NCBI GenBank assembly: GCA_963818445.1
Contig: CAWFSG010000001.1
Location: 1 to 64,000, forward strand
Length of the DNA stretch: 64,000 bases
Origin: Prado023 sp963818445
GTDB lineage: Bacteria; Actinomycetota; Actinomycetes; S36-B12; CAIYMF01
Direction: 5' to 3'
Position numbers and translations under genes: made by a program. The notes beneath the pieces are model-generated. The model saw only the letters and a list, made by a program, of their open reading frames with translations. It searched no databases and was not told where the DNA came from. This document shows, in pieces, positions 20,272 through 28,647 of this stretch. Numbering within the stretch: position 1 is the first letter of the stretch; the number at the start of each line of letters is the position of its first letter.

Positions 20272-21674
20272 GGCACCTGGTCATCGAGGCCGACGGCGGA
20301 TCCCGGGGCAACCCCGGCCCGGCCGCCTACGGCGCGGTCGTGCTCGACGCGCGCACCGGCGAGATCCTCGTCGAGCTGGCCGACTACCTGGGCATCCAGA
20401 CGAACAACGTCGCCGAGTACGAGGGCGTGACTGCCGGTCTGGCCGCTGCGATGGAGATCGACCCGCAGGCGCGGGTGGAGGCGCGCCTGGACTCCAAGCT
20501 CGTCGTCGAGCAGCTCTCCGGGGGATGGGCCATCAAGAACGCGAAGCTGCGCGAGCTCGCCCTGCGCGCCAAGGCGCTGGCCCCACCCGACCGGGTCCGG
20601 TTCACGTGGGTGCCGCGGGCGCAGAACAAGCGGGCAGACTCCCTGGCCAACCAGTCGTTGGATGCTGCCGCCGCCGGCCGGCCGGCGAAGATCGAGCGCT
20701 GGAGCCGCGGGACGGGGGACCCGGACATCTACGTCGACGTGGCCGATCACCTGGGCGCCGAGGCGCAGGCCGAGGCGGAGGCAGGAGCTGCCGCCGCAGC
20801 GGGCGAGGCGCCCGGCTCATGGGTCAGTGGCGCGGTGGCCGCGGAGGCAGGGGCCGCCCAGATCCGGGCCGCGATGCGGGGGGAGCCGGCTGGCCCCGAC
20901 CCGGCGCTCGCCCTGTTCGAGCCACCCGCGCCACCCAGCGCCCCACCCAGTTCCTCGTCCAGCGCCCCATCCAGTGCCTCATCCAGCGCTTCCTCGAAGA
21001 AGATCATCGGCTGGTCGCGCGCGGACCTCGGCGCGCCCACGACGTTGCTGATGGTGCGCCACGGCGTGACGCAGCAGAGCATCGAGCACCGCTTCTCCGG
21101 GATCAACGGCTTCGACCCGCCGTTGATCGACCTGGGCCGCCGCCAGGCTGAGGCGGCCGCTGAGGAGCTGGCGCGCCGCGGGGGAGCCGACGTCCTCGTC
21201 TGCTCCCCGCTCCAGCGCACGCGCCAGACCGCGGCCATCATCAGCGAGCGCCTGGGCATGGGTGAGCCGCTCGTGGTCGACGGGATCGCAGAGGCCGACT
21301 TCGGTGAGTGGGACTCGTTGAACTTCGGCGAGGTCAAGGAGCGCTGGCCCGACGAGCTGGCTGCGTGGTTGGCCTCGACGGAGGTGGCGCCTCCGGGCGG
21401 TGAGTCGTTCGCGACCGTACGGCGCCGGGTCGATGCGGCACGTGCCGAGCTGGTGGAGAGGTTCCCCCGGCAACGGGTGCTCGCCGTGAGCCACGTGACG
21501 CCGATCAAGGTCCTGGTGCAGCAGGTCCTGGAGGCCCCGGCATCCAGCGCCTACCGCTTCGAGCTCGCTCCCTGCTCGCTGACCACGCTGGCATGGTGGG
21601 CCGACGGCATCAGCACGATCTTCGGCATGGGGGAGTCCGGGCACCTGCACGGAGTCATGCACGAGACCGCCTGA
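20268..21674 (+). CDS. Bifunctional RNase HI / histidine phosphatase (Rv2228c-like)
   Basis: 468 aa from GTG 20268 (GTGA overlap). Residues 1-135 are RNase HI with EADGGSRGNPG, AEYEG, LDSK and NKRADSLAN carrying the four acidic catalytic residues; it cuts RNA in RNA:DNA hybrids. After a linker of about 100 residues, rich in Ala and then in short Ser/Pro repeats, residues from about 260 form a histidine phosphatase domain with MVRHGVT, CSPLQRTRQTA and the second His in VSHVTP. In M. tuberculosis the same fusion has RNase H and alpha-ribazole/acid phosphatase activity. A 13-bp stem hairpin follows at 21805. Confidence 0.93.
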   Translation: MRHLVIEADGGSRGNPGPAAYGAVVLDARTGEILVELADYLGIQTNNVAEYEGVTAGLAAAMEIDPQARVEARLDSKLVVEQLSGGWAIKNAKLRELALRAKALAPPDRVRFTWVPRAQNKRADSLANQSLDAAAAGRPAKIERWSRGTGDPDIYVDVADHLGAEAQAEAEAGAAAAAGEAPGSWVSGAVAAEAGAAQIRAAMRGEPAGPDPALALFEPPAPPSAPPSSSSSAPSSASSSASSKKIIGWSRADLGAPTTLLMVRHGVTQQSIEHRFSGINGFDPPLIDLGRRQAEAAAEELARRGGADVLVCSPLQRTRQTAAIISERLGMGEPLVVDGIAEADFGEWDSLNFGEVKERWPDELAAWLASTEVAPPGGESFATVRRRVDAARAELVERFPRQRVLAVSHVTPIKVLVQQVLEAPASSAYRFELAPCSLTTLAWWADGISTIFGMGESGHLHGVMHETA

Positions 21675-21804
21675 TTGGTCCTGGTGCGTCTGGGTCCGTC
21701 CCGGTTGGCGGGCGTCAGGCGCTCATGGGATGCGGGGTTCCCCGGCGTGTCCTGAGGCGGAGCCCTGCGGCGTTGTGCGAGTCTCGGTGGTGCTGCAAAG
21801 GGTT

Positions 21805-21837
21805 GGGGCTCCTCGATGGTTGAGATCGAGGAGCCCC
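21805..21837. terminator. Perfect 13-bp stem-loop downstream of the RNase H gene
   Basis: Arms 21805-21817 (GGGGCTCCTCGAT) and 21825-21837 with a 7-nt loop GGTTGAG. It lies 130 bp beyond the stop codon and no U-tract follows. It is likely the end of the Nif3 - zinc ribbon - RNase H transcript. Confidence 0.6.
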
Positions 21838-22140
21838 ATGTTCCGTTCAGAGCGTGATAGGTGCCTGTCCTGACGCTCTCGCGTCGGTGATTGTCCTGTC
21901 CGTCGATTTTGTGTGATCTGCGGCTGCCTTGTGGCTGCTTGCTCGGTTTTTCGCTTCCTTGGGTCGGTCAACCGTGGTGTTGATCCGTTTCCTTCGGTGA
22001 GCTCAACTTCTCAGTCGTTCTTCCTGCTTCGCTGATCTCGTCGGTGGAACTGTTCACTTGTCGGTCAGGCGGTGTATTGCTCTGTTCGGAACACGTCACA
22101 CGTTAGGGCCGTCCGTGCCCGGATGCAATACCTGCGCCGG
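21838..22140. other. T-rich, A-poor non-coding stretch
   Basis: Between the RNase H gene and ppk2, 576 bp hold no supportable gene. The part after the hairpin is unlike the rest of the window: 21901-21960 has 26 T, 2 A and 32 G+C by count; 21961-22020 has 20 T, 7 A and 33 G+C. No long ORF with family resemblance is present on either strand. It may contain an untranslated leader or small RNA. Confidence 0.5.
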
Positions 22141-22250
22141 ACTACTTGCGCGGATCTGGCGGCACTCGGTGTGCCTGTCGCGCGTCGGGCGTCGCGGCGG
22201 TGCTAGGCAAGGGCCCGACAACGCGGAGCGGACACCAGGGAGGGTGCGCC

Positions 22251-23207
22251 ATGGGCAAGTCGAAGGGCAAGGGGAGCAAGGGCAGGGCCAAGGACAGCAA
22301 GTCCAGGGACACGTCCCAGAGCCGGTCCACGGGTGACTCCGGTGCCTCGAGCAGCGCGTCATTGGAGGGCAACCCGGGCAACGTCCGGGAGCTCTACGCG
22401 GTGGGTGCCGGCTTCGACCTGGCGGCGATCGATCCTGAGGTGGTGGTCCACGGGCCCGAGGACCGGGATGTGGCGCGCGAGGCCTGCCTTGCCCTCGAGG
22501 AGGAGGCATCCGAGCTGCACGAGAAGCTGTGGGCGGAGTCGCGCAAGGGCGGCAACCGCTCGGTGCTGATCTGCCTGCAGGGCATGGACACCTCCGGCAA
22601 GGGCGGGGCGACCAAGGCCATCGACCGGCTCCTGGACCCCCTGGGCTTCTCGGTCACCGGCTTCGGCGCGCCCAATGACGAGGAGAAGCAGCACGACTAC
22701 CTGTGGCGCCACGAGCGGGCGCTGCCCGAGGTCGGCAAGGTCCGGCTGTGGGATCGCTCGCACTACGAGACGGTCCTGATCGAGCGGGTGCGCGGGTTCG
22801 TCCCGGAGGAGACGTGGCGGGCCCGCTACGACGAGATCAACGCGTGGGAGGCCGGGCTCAACGAGCGCGGCGTCACCGTCATCAAGTTCATGCTGCACAT
22901 CTCGAAGGATGAGCAGAAGCAGCGGCTGCTCGAGCGGCTGGCCGATCCCACGAAGCACTGGAAGTACAACCCCGGTGACATCGACGAGCGCGCGCTCTGG
23001 GACGACTACCAGGCGGCCTACGTCGATGCGCTGACGAAGTGCTCGACCGAGGGCTCGCCCTGGTACGTCGTCCCGGCCAACCACAAGTGGCACCGCGACT
23101 GGATCCTGTCCAACGTGCTGGTCGAGACGCTGCGAGCGATGAACCTGTCCTACCCCGCGGGGGACTTCGACGTGGCTGCGGAGGTGGCGCGGGTCGAGGC
23201 GAGCTGA
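22251..23207 (+). CDS. ppk2: Polyphosphate kinase 2 family protein
   Basis: 318 aa. After a Lys/Ser-rich N-terminal tail of about 40 residues comes the PPK2 core: Walker A QGMDTSGKGGATKA, the lid-type LWDRSHYE and ERVRGFVPEETW segments and the C-terminal KHWKYNPGDIDER...YEDAL-like region ending in PWYVVPANHKWHRDW. PPK2 enzymes transfer phosphate between polyphosphate and nucleotides, usually making NTPs or NDPs. Subclass (NMP or NDP acceptor) not settled here. Its TGA overlaps the next ATG by one base (TGATG). Confidence 0.92.
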   Translation: MGKSKGKGSKGRAKDSKSRDTSQSRSTGDSGASSSASLEGNPGNVRELYAVGAGFDLAAIDPEVVVHGPEDRDVAREACLALEEEASELHEKLWAESRKGGNRSVLICLQGMDTSGKGGATKAIDRLLDPLGFSVTGFGAPNDEEKQHDYLWRHERALPEVGKVRLWDRSHYETVLIERVRGFVPEETWRARYDEINAWEAGLNERGVTVIKFMLHISKDEQKQRLLERLADPTKHWKYNPGDIDERALWDDYQAAYVDALTKCSTEGSPWYVVPANHKWHRDWILSNVLVETLRAMNLSYPAGDFDVAAEVARVEAS

Positions 23208-24647
23208 TGACCGTCAACAAGTTCTCGGCATCAGTCCCGATCGAGGACGCCCGGGTTGGACTCGACCTCGTCCGTGCCGACCATGAGGTGGTCCTGGGGT
23301 TCCCCGACGACGTTCTCGCCGAGGCCGATGCGGCGATTGCTGCCCACGTCCTCCCGGAACGGGACCTGACCGGGCTCGAGTTCGTCACGCTCGACCCCGC
23401 CTCCTCCACGGACCTCGATCAGGCGTTCTTCCTCGAGCGGAAGGGCTCGGGGTTCCGGGTCCGGTACGCGATCGCCGACGTGCCGGCGTTCGTGGTCATG
23501 GGCGGCGCGATCGACGCCGAGACACGTCGCCGCGGGGAGACGGTCTACTGCCCGGACCTCAAGGTGTCCCTGCACCCGCCGGCGTTGGCCGACGATGCAG
23601 CCAGCCTCCTGCCCGACCAGGTGCGCGGCGCGTACGTCTGGAGCGTCGACGTGGACGCTGCCGGGGCCGCGACGTTCACCGGGCTGGAGCGCGCGACCAT
23701 CCGCAGCCGGGCCAAGCTGGGTTACGAGCTGGAGCAGCAGCGTCTCGACGAGGGGTCGCCGCACCCCCAAGTGGCGCTGCTGCGCGAGGTGGGGATCCTG
23801 CGCCAGCAGCAGGAGGTCGCCCGCGGTGCGGTGAGCCTGCCGAACCTGGAACAGGAGGTGGGCGCCGATGAGGGTGGCGGGTTCACTCTGGACTACCGGG
23901 TGTCGCTTCCGGTCGAGGACTGGAACGCCCAACTCTCGCTGATGACCGGCATGGCCGCGGCGGCGATCATGCTCGACGGCGGGACCGGCATCCTGCGCAC
24001 GATGCCCGCGGCCGACGAGGCGGACCTGCGGCGAGTCCGCGCCAGCGCCCGGGCCCTGGGGATCCGCTGGCCGCAGGAGATGGCCTATCCGGAGCTGATC
24101 CGGACCCTCGACGCGACGAACCCGCAGCACGCGGCGTTCCTGGACAACGTCACGATGCTGCTGCGCGGCGCGGGCTACACGGCCTTCGACGGGCAGCGCC
24201 CCGGAGCTGACGACCCACTCGGCGATCGCCGCCGAGTACGCGCACACGACGGCGCCGCTGCGGCGGCTCGTGGACAGGTTCGTGCTTTCGGTCTGCCTGG
24301 CGCTGGTGGAGGGGCGCGAGATCGACCCGCAGATGCGCGAGGTCCTGCCGCAGATCCCGGGCCTGATGACCGCCGCGATCCGTCGGTCGCGCGCGGTGGA
24401 GCGTGAGTCGATGGACTTCCTCGAGGCCGCTCTGCTCGCCGGGCGCGAGGGCGTGGCGTTCCGGGGTGTCGTGATCGAGCAGCGCCGCGACGATGGCGTG
24501 GTGCAACTGGCGGACCCGGCCATCACCGCCCGCTGTCAGGGCACGGACCTTCCTGTGGGCGAGTGGGTGGACGCGTGGTTGGCGGTGGCTGACCCCGTGG
24601 CGCGCAAGGTCGTCTTCGACGTGACGCCGCGGTCGAAGCGGATGTAG
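23207..24647 (+). CDS. RNB-domain exoribonuclease (RNase II-like), frameshifted
   Basis: About 479 aa after removing one inserted C near 24200. Catalytic RNB domain with LDPASSTDLDQAF (the Asp cluster that binds Mg) and the C-terminal HSAIAAEYAHTTAPLRRLVDR block, which is broken by the shift. RNase II-family enzymes degrade RNA 3' to 5'. It is short: the N-terminal cold-shock domains of RNase II/R are absent, as in other actinobacterial members. Coupled to ppk2 and followed by a VOC-protein gene. Confidence 0.85.
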
Positions 24648-24659
24648 GAGGATGACGTG

Positions 24660-25061
24660 ATGGACGACGACACAACGGGGAGCTGGGCGCAGCGGGTGTT
24701 CGCGATCACGCTGGTGGTCGAGGACCTCGATGCGGCGCGTGAGTTCTACGGGCGCGCCTTCGAGCTCCCCGAGCACTACTACAGCGGCGACTCGGCGGTG
24801 TACCGGTTCGGCGACCTGCTGATCAACCTCCTGGAGGCGACCAAGGGCCCGGGGCTGCTGGACCCGGTGCCGGTGGCGCCACCGGAGTCGGGAGTCCGGG
24901 TCCAGCTGACCGTGCCGGTCGAGGACGTGGACGCGGTGGCCGCGGGGCTCGTCGCGCGCGGGGTCGAACTCCTGCGCGGTCCCGAGGATCGGCCCTGGGG
25001 CCCGCGCACGGCGAGCTTCCGCGACCCCGCGGGGCATGTGTGGGAGATCGCCCAACGCTGA
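24660..25061 (+). CDS. VOC (glyoxalase-fold) family protein
   Basis: 133 aa. Paired beta-alpha-beta-beta-beta modules with VEDLDAAREFYGRAFEL and, at the C-terminus, ASFRDPAGHVWEIAQ, whose Glu is a common metal ligand. ATG 24660 has AGGAGG 8 nt upstream; GTG 24657 is the alternative. Members include dioxygenases, isomerases and antibiotic-binding proteins, and no substrate can be named. It follows the RNB gene by 12 nt. Confidence 0.82.
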   Translation: MDDDTTGSWAQRVFAITLVVEDLDAAREFYGRAFELPEHYYSGDSAVYRFGDLLINLLEATKGPGLLDPVPVAPPESGVRVQLTVPVEDVDAVAAGLVARGVELLRGPEDRPWGPRTASFRDPAGHVWEIAQR

Positions 25062-25063
25062 GG

Positions 25064-25094
25064 TTCGACTCGGGGGCGTCGCGACGGCTACCCT
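25064..25094 (+). promoter_or_regulatory. rnpB promoter
   Basis: TTCGAC (25064-25069) and TACCCT (25089-25094) are spaced 19 bp (18 if TCGACT is used). The RNA's outermost stem begins at 25101, 7 nt after the -10 box, as expected for a start site. Confidence 0.5.
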
Positions 25095-25100
25095 TCGAGG

Positions 25101-25524
25101 GCGGATGAGTCGGTCGGGCGGCCGCGGCGGCACGGTCCTTCGGGGCTGACGTCGTCGAGGAAAGTCCGGGCTCCACAGGGCACGGTGGTGGGTAACGCCC
25201 ACCCGGGGTGACCCGCGGGACAGTGCAACAGAGAGCAGACCGCCTCGCGCCCCTCGGGGAGCGGGGTAAGGGTGAAACGGTGGTGCAAGAGACCACCAGC
25301 GCCCCAGGTGACTGGGGCGGCTATGCAAACCCCACCCGGAGCAAGGTCAAGAGGGACCGGCGTTCGCGTCGGGACTGCGTGAGCGTTCGAGGGCGGCCCG
25401 CCCGAGCTCACGGGTAGACCGCAGGAGGCTGTCGGCAACGGCAGTCGTAGATGGATGGCCGCGCAAGGGTGTTCCGGTGACGGACCCCATGGACAGGACC
25501 CGGCTTACAGACCGACTCATCCGC
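25101..25524 (+). ncRNA. rnpB: RNase P RNA, bacterial type A
   Basis: Catalytic RNA that removes 5' leaders from pre-tRNAs. The two ends form a perfect 15-bp P1 helix (25101-25115 with 25510-25524). Conserved blocks are present: GAGGAAAGTCCGGGCTCC (CR-I region), GACAGTGCAACAGAGAGCAGACCGCC, GGTAAGGGTGAAACGGTGG, the AGAGACCACC core and, near the 3' end, GGCTTACAGACC. Length about 424 nt fits an actinobacterial type A RNA. Confidence 0.96.
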
Positions 25525-25629
25525 ACATGGGGGTCTGACCTGCGACGATGGTGAAAGCCACCCGGCGCGGCGTGTGGTGTCGATCATCGCCTACGCACGG
25601 CAATGGGTGGCCCCGACCCGCGAGCTCAT

Positions 25630-25917
25630 CCGATGAACGGCGCGCACTGGTACACGCCTCCCGCAGCTGCACCGAGGTGACCCCACGTTCAGGCCGCCCG
25701 GCGTGGGCGAGCAGCTAGGGCATGGTCTGCATCGTGGTCAGCACGGTGACCATGATGAGCTCGCGGGTTCGCTCGTCGAGGTCCCCGGTGTGGAACAACT
25801 CCCCGAAGATCAGCCGGCGCAGGATCGCCCAGAGCTCGGGATCCGGGTCGGGTGCAGTGGTGTCCGTGGTCCGAACAGTCGGGCGTAGGTCTGCTCACTT
25901 CGCTGGATGCGGTCCAT
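25630..25917 (-). pseudogene. Carboxymuconolactone decarboxylase family protein, broken
   Basis: From ATG 25917, with GAGGAG about 6 nt upstream, the peptide MDRIQRSEQTYARLFG begins a CMD-family protein. After a frame change near 25880 it continues as PELWAILRRLIFGELF and LDERTRELIMVTVLTTMQ, then meets a TAG. Further family pieces (LNVG, VYQCAPFIG) are found in other frames down to about 25630. At least three indels plus a missing C-terminal end suggest real decay, though other genes here have sequencing-type shifts. It would be the last gene of the cupin/ADH operon. Confidence 0.6.
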
Positions 25918-26086
25918 CGGGACTCCTCAGGGTTCGGTCGGGTCGGGGTTGGGAGCAGAAGATTCGGCGGTTGGTCGGGGTGGCCAGGATGGCGAGCCTG
26001 ATCGCAGTGTCCCGCGTGCCGTGCGCGGTCCTTGATCGGGCGGGCTGAGCGCCGGCGCGGGCAGGAGGTGGTCGTCCGGGTCATGG

Positions 26087-27110
26087 TCAGAGGGTGAGCA
26101 GGGCCTTGATGGCGGTGCGCTGGTCCATCGCCTGGTAGGCCTGCGCGGCCTGCTCGAGGGGCAGGGTGAGGTCGAACACCTTGCCCGGGATTGATCTGCC
26201 GGTTCCAGATCCGGTCGATCAGGTCGGGCAGGAACCGGCGCACCGGCGCAGGGCCGCCGTGCAGGTGCACGCCGGAGAAGAACAGCTCCTCGCCGGGCAG
26301 GCTCACCCCGTGGGCGACGCCGACGTAGCCGACGTGCCCACCGGGTCGGGTGGCCCGGATGGCCTGCATCATCGACTCCTGGGTGCCGACGGCCTCGATC
26401 ACGCTGTGCGCCCCGTACCCGCCGGTGAGCTCCTTGACCGCGGCCACGCCCTCGTTGCCACGTTCGACGACGATGTCGGTGGCACCGAACTCGATCGCCA
26501 GCTTCTGCCGGTCGGCGTGCCGGGACATCGCGATGATCCGCTCCGCCCCCAGCTGCTGGGCGGCCATGACGCCGAGCAGCCCGACGGCCCCGTCCCCGAC
26601 GACAGCGACGGTCTTGCCGGGTCCGGCTTCGGCGGCCACGGCACCGAACCAGCCGGTGCCCAGCACGTCGGAGGCCGCCAGCAGGGACGGCAGCAGATCT
26701 TCGGACGGCAGCTCGGGGGTGGCGACCAGGGTGCCGTCGGCGAGCGGGACGCGCAGGTACTCGGCCTGGGCACCGCCGGCACCGGGCCACTCCCGGCGTT
26801 CACAGGAGGACTGGTATCCGGCGCGGCAGATCGGGCAGGTGTTGTCCGACGCGGCGAACGACCCGATCACGAACTGGCCCGGTGCCACGGTGGTGACCGC
26901 TGAGCCGACCTCCTCGACGACACCGACGTACTCATGGCCCATCGGGGTCGGCTTGGAGACCTCGTCGGTCCCGCGGTAGGGCCACAGGTCCGAGCCGCAC
27001 ACACACGTCGCGGACAGCCGCAGCACCGCGTCGGTCGGCTGGAGGATGGTCGGCTTGGCGCGCTGTTCGACGCGCACATCGCCGGGGCCGTACATGATGA
27101 CTCCACGCAT
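26087..27110 (-). CDS. Zinc-dependent alcohol dehydrogenase (MDR family), frameshifted
   Basis: About 340 aa after removing one inserted base near 26186. Medium-chain dehydrogenase: catalytic zinc ligands in CVCGSDLWPY and GHEYVG, a structural-zinc loop CPICRAGYQSSC with three cysteines, and the nucleotide-binding GDGAVGLLGV. It oxidises an alcohol or reduces an aldehyde with NAD(P). ATG 27110 has GAGGA upstream. It lies downstream of the cupin gene on the same strand (41-bp gap) in the operon divergent from the XRE regulator, which probably controls it. Confidence 0.85.
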
Positions 27111-27151
27111 GATCAATCGTTCCTCTCGTATGGATGAACTGGGGGCCGGGG

Positions 27152-27551
27152 TCAGCCGGCGTGGTACTGCTCGTCGGTGACGTGCTCCAGCCAGGTCGCG
27201 CCGTCGCCGTCCTCGGTGCCCTCGTACAGGGCGATGTGTGCCATGAACCCGTCCGGGGTGGCGCCATGCCAGTGCTCCTCACCGGGCGGGGTGTACACGA
27301 CCTGACCGGCGTGGGCCTCGATGACCTGCCCGTCGCGGGTGCCCAGCCGCGCTGTGCCCTCCACCACGTACAGGGTCTGGCCCAGGGCGTGGGAGTGCCA
27401 CGCGGTCCGGGCCCCCGGGGTGAAGTGCACACACCCGGCGGCCATCCGCGACGGCTCGGGCTTGCGCACGGCGATCGGGTCGATGTACACGTCGCCGGTG
27501 AACCACTTCGGCCGGTCCCTTCCAGGTGGGGAGCTTGGGTTCGATGTTCAT
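27152..27551 (-). CDS. Small cupin protein (hydroxynitrile-lyase-like fold), frameshifted
   Basis: About 132 aa after removing one inserted base near 27513. Single cupin barrel with metal motif 1 (ARTAWHSHALGQTLYVVEG) and motif 2 (PPGEEHWHGAT). The pattern resembles the manganese cupins characterised as hydroxynitrile lyases, but many relatives have no known substrate. ATG 27551 has GAGAGGG 7 nt upstream. It is the first gene of an operon with the alcohol dehydrogenase and the CMD remnant, a set often seen together in bacteria and controlled by an MmyB-like regulator. Confidence 0.82.
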
Positions 27552-27625
27552 GGTCGTCCCTCTCTGTGGGCGGTCAGGTCCAGGGTTGCCGTTGCTGGGA
27601 CAAGACAAACCCACCGCAGGGCCGT

Positions 27626-27667
27626 GAGGGAGTCCCTGTCATGAGGTGTACTGGCAGGGCATCCCTC
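27626..27667. promoter_or_regulatory. Imperfect palindromic operator between cupin operon and XRE regulator
   Basis: Arms 27626-27641 (gagggagtccctgtca) and 27652-27667 (tggcagggcatccctc) are inverted repeats with 13 of 16 matches, separated by 10 bp. It lies in the 147-bp divergent region and is a good candidate site for the adjacent HTH regulator. Confidence 0.6.
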
Positions 27668-27698
27668 GCCCCGCCCGGGCGGCGTACCGTCAGGGTTC

Positions 27699-28574
27699 AT
27701 GGACAACCGTGCCGAGGTCCGCGAGTTCCTCACCACCCGACGCGCCCGGATCACCCCGGCGCAAGCCGGGCTGCCCGACGTCGGCCCCCGCCGTGTTCCC
27801 GGACTGCGCCGCGTCGAGGTCGCCGCCCTGGCCGGGGTCAGCATCGAGTACTACTCCAAGCTGGAACGCGGCGCCCTGGCGGGAGTCTCCCCACAGGTGC
27901 TCGACGCCATCGCCCGGGCCCTGCAGCTCGACGACGCCGAACGAGCCCACCTGTTCCACCTCGCCGACGCCGCCGCCGGCACCACCGCGATCATCCGCCC
28001 GACCCGGCGCACCGCGAAGCGATGGACCCCCAGGCCCAGCCTGCAATGGACCCTGGATGCGATCACCAGCCCGGCGATCGTCGTCAACGCCCGCCAGGAC
28101 CTGCTGGCCACCAACCTGCTCGGCCGGGCCATGCACCACGACCTCTACACCGCCCCGGACACGCCCAAGAACTTCGCCCGATTCATCTTCCTCGACCAGC
28201 GCGCCCGCGACTTCTACCCCGACTGGGACACCGCCGCCGACATCAACGTCGCCATCCTGCGCACCTCCGCCGGGCGCGACCCCCACGACAAAGCCATCCA
28301 CGACCTAGTCGGCGAGCTGTCCACCCGCAGCGAGGAGTTCGTACGCCGCTGGGCCAGCCACAACGTGCGCCTTCACGGCACCGGCACCAAGCGCTTCCAC
28401 CACCACGTCGTCGGCGAGCTCACCCTGGCCTACGAGACCATGGCCCTCAACGCCGAACCCGACCTCGCCCTGACCATCTATGCCGCCGAACCCGCGTCCC
28501 CCACAGCTGAAGCACTGACCCTCCTCGGCGCCTGGGCAGCCACCGAACTCCAGACCGCTGCCCACCCTGGCTGA
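27699..28574 (+). CDS. XRE-family transcriptional regulator, MmyB-like
   Basis: 291 aa. An N-terminal helix-turn-helix (about residues 5-85; GLRRVEVAALAGVSIEYYSKLERG) is followed by an MmyB-like ligand-binding domain with WTLDAIT, NLLGRAMHHDLY and NFARFIFLD...FYPDW. Such regulators sit divergent from short-chain reductases, cupins or dehydrogenases and usually repress them. A TACCGT box at 27685 sits so close to the ATG that the mRNA may be leaderless. Regulation of the cupin operon and itself through the palindrome at 27626-27667 is inferred. Confidence 0.9.
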   Translation: MDNRAEVREFLTTRRARITPAQAGLPDVGPRRVPGLRRVEVAALAGVSIEYYSKLERGALAGVSPQVLDAIARALQLDDAERAHLFHLADAAAGTTAIIRPTRRTAKRWTPRPSLQWTLDAITSPAIVVNARQDLLATNLLGRAMHHDLYTAPDTPKNFARFIFLDQRARDFYPDWDTAADINVAILRTSAGRDPHDKAIHDLVGELSTRSEEFVRRWASHNVRLHGTGTKRFHHHVVGELTLAYETMALNAEPDLALTIYAAEPASPTAEALTLLGAWAATELQTAAHPG

Positions 28575-28647
28575 ACCACCCCCTGCCGATTGGGCACGGA
28601 TATCCCCTTGGGCGGAAGAAGACTCGAGTTTGGAGCCTGCTGACCAG

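Noticed and set aside
21723..22140. The T-rich region considered as an insertion-sequence remnant
   Set aside because: The hairpin looks like an IS end, but there is no transposase-like peptide, no second inverted end and no target duplication that I can find.
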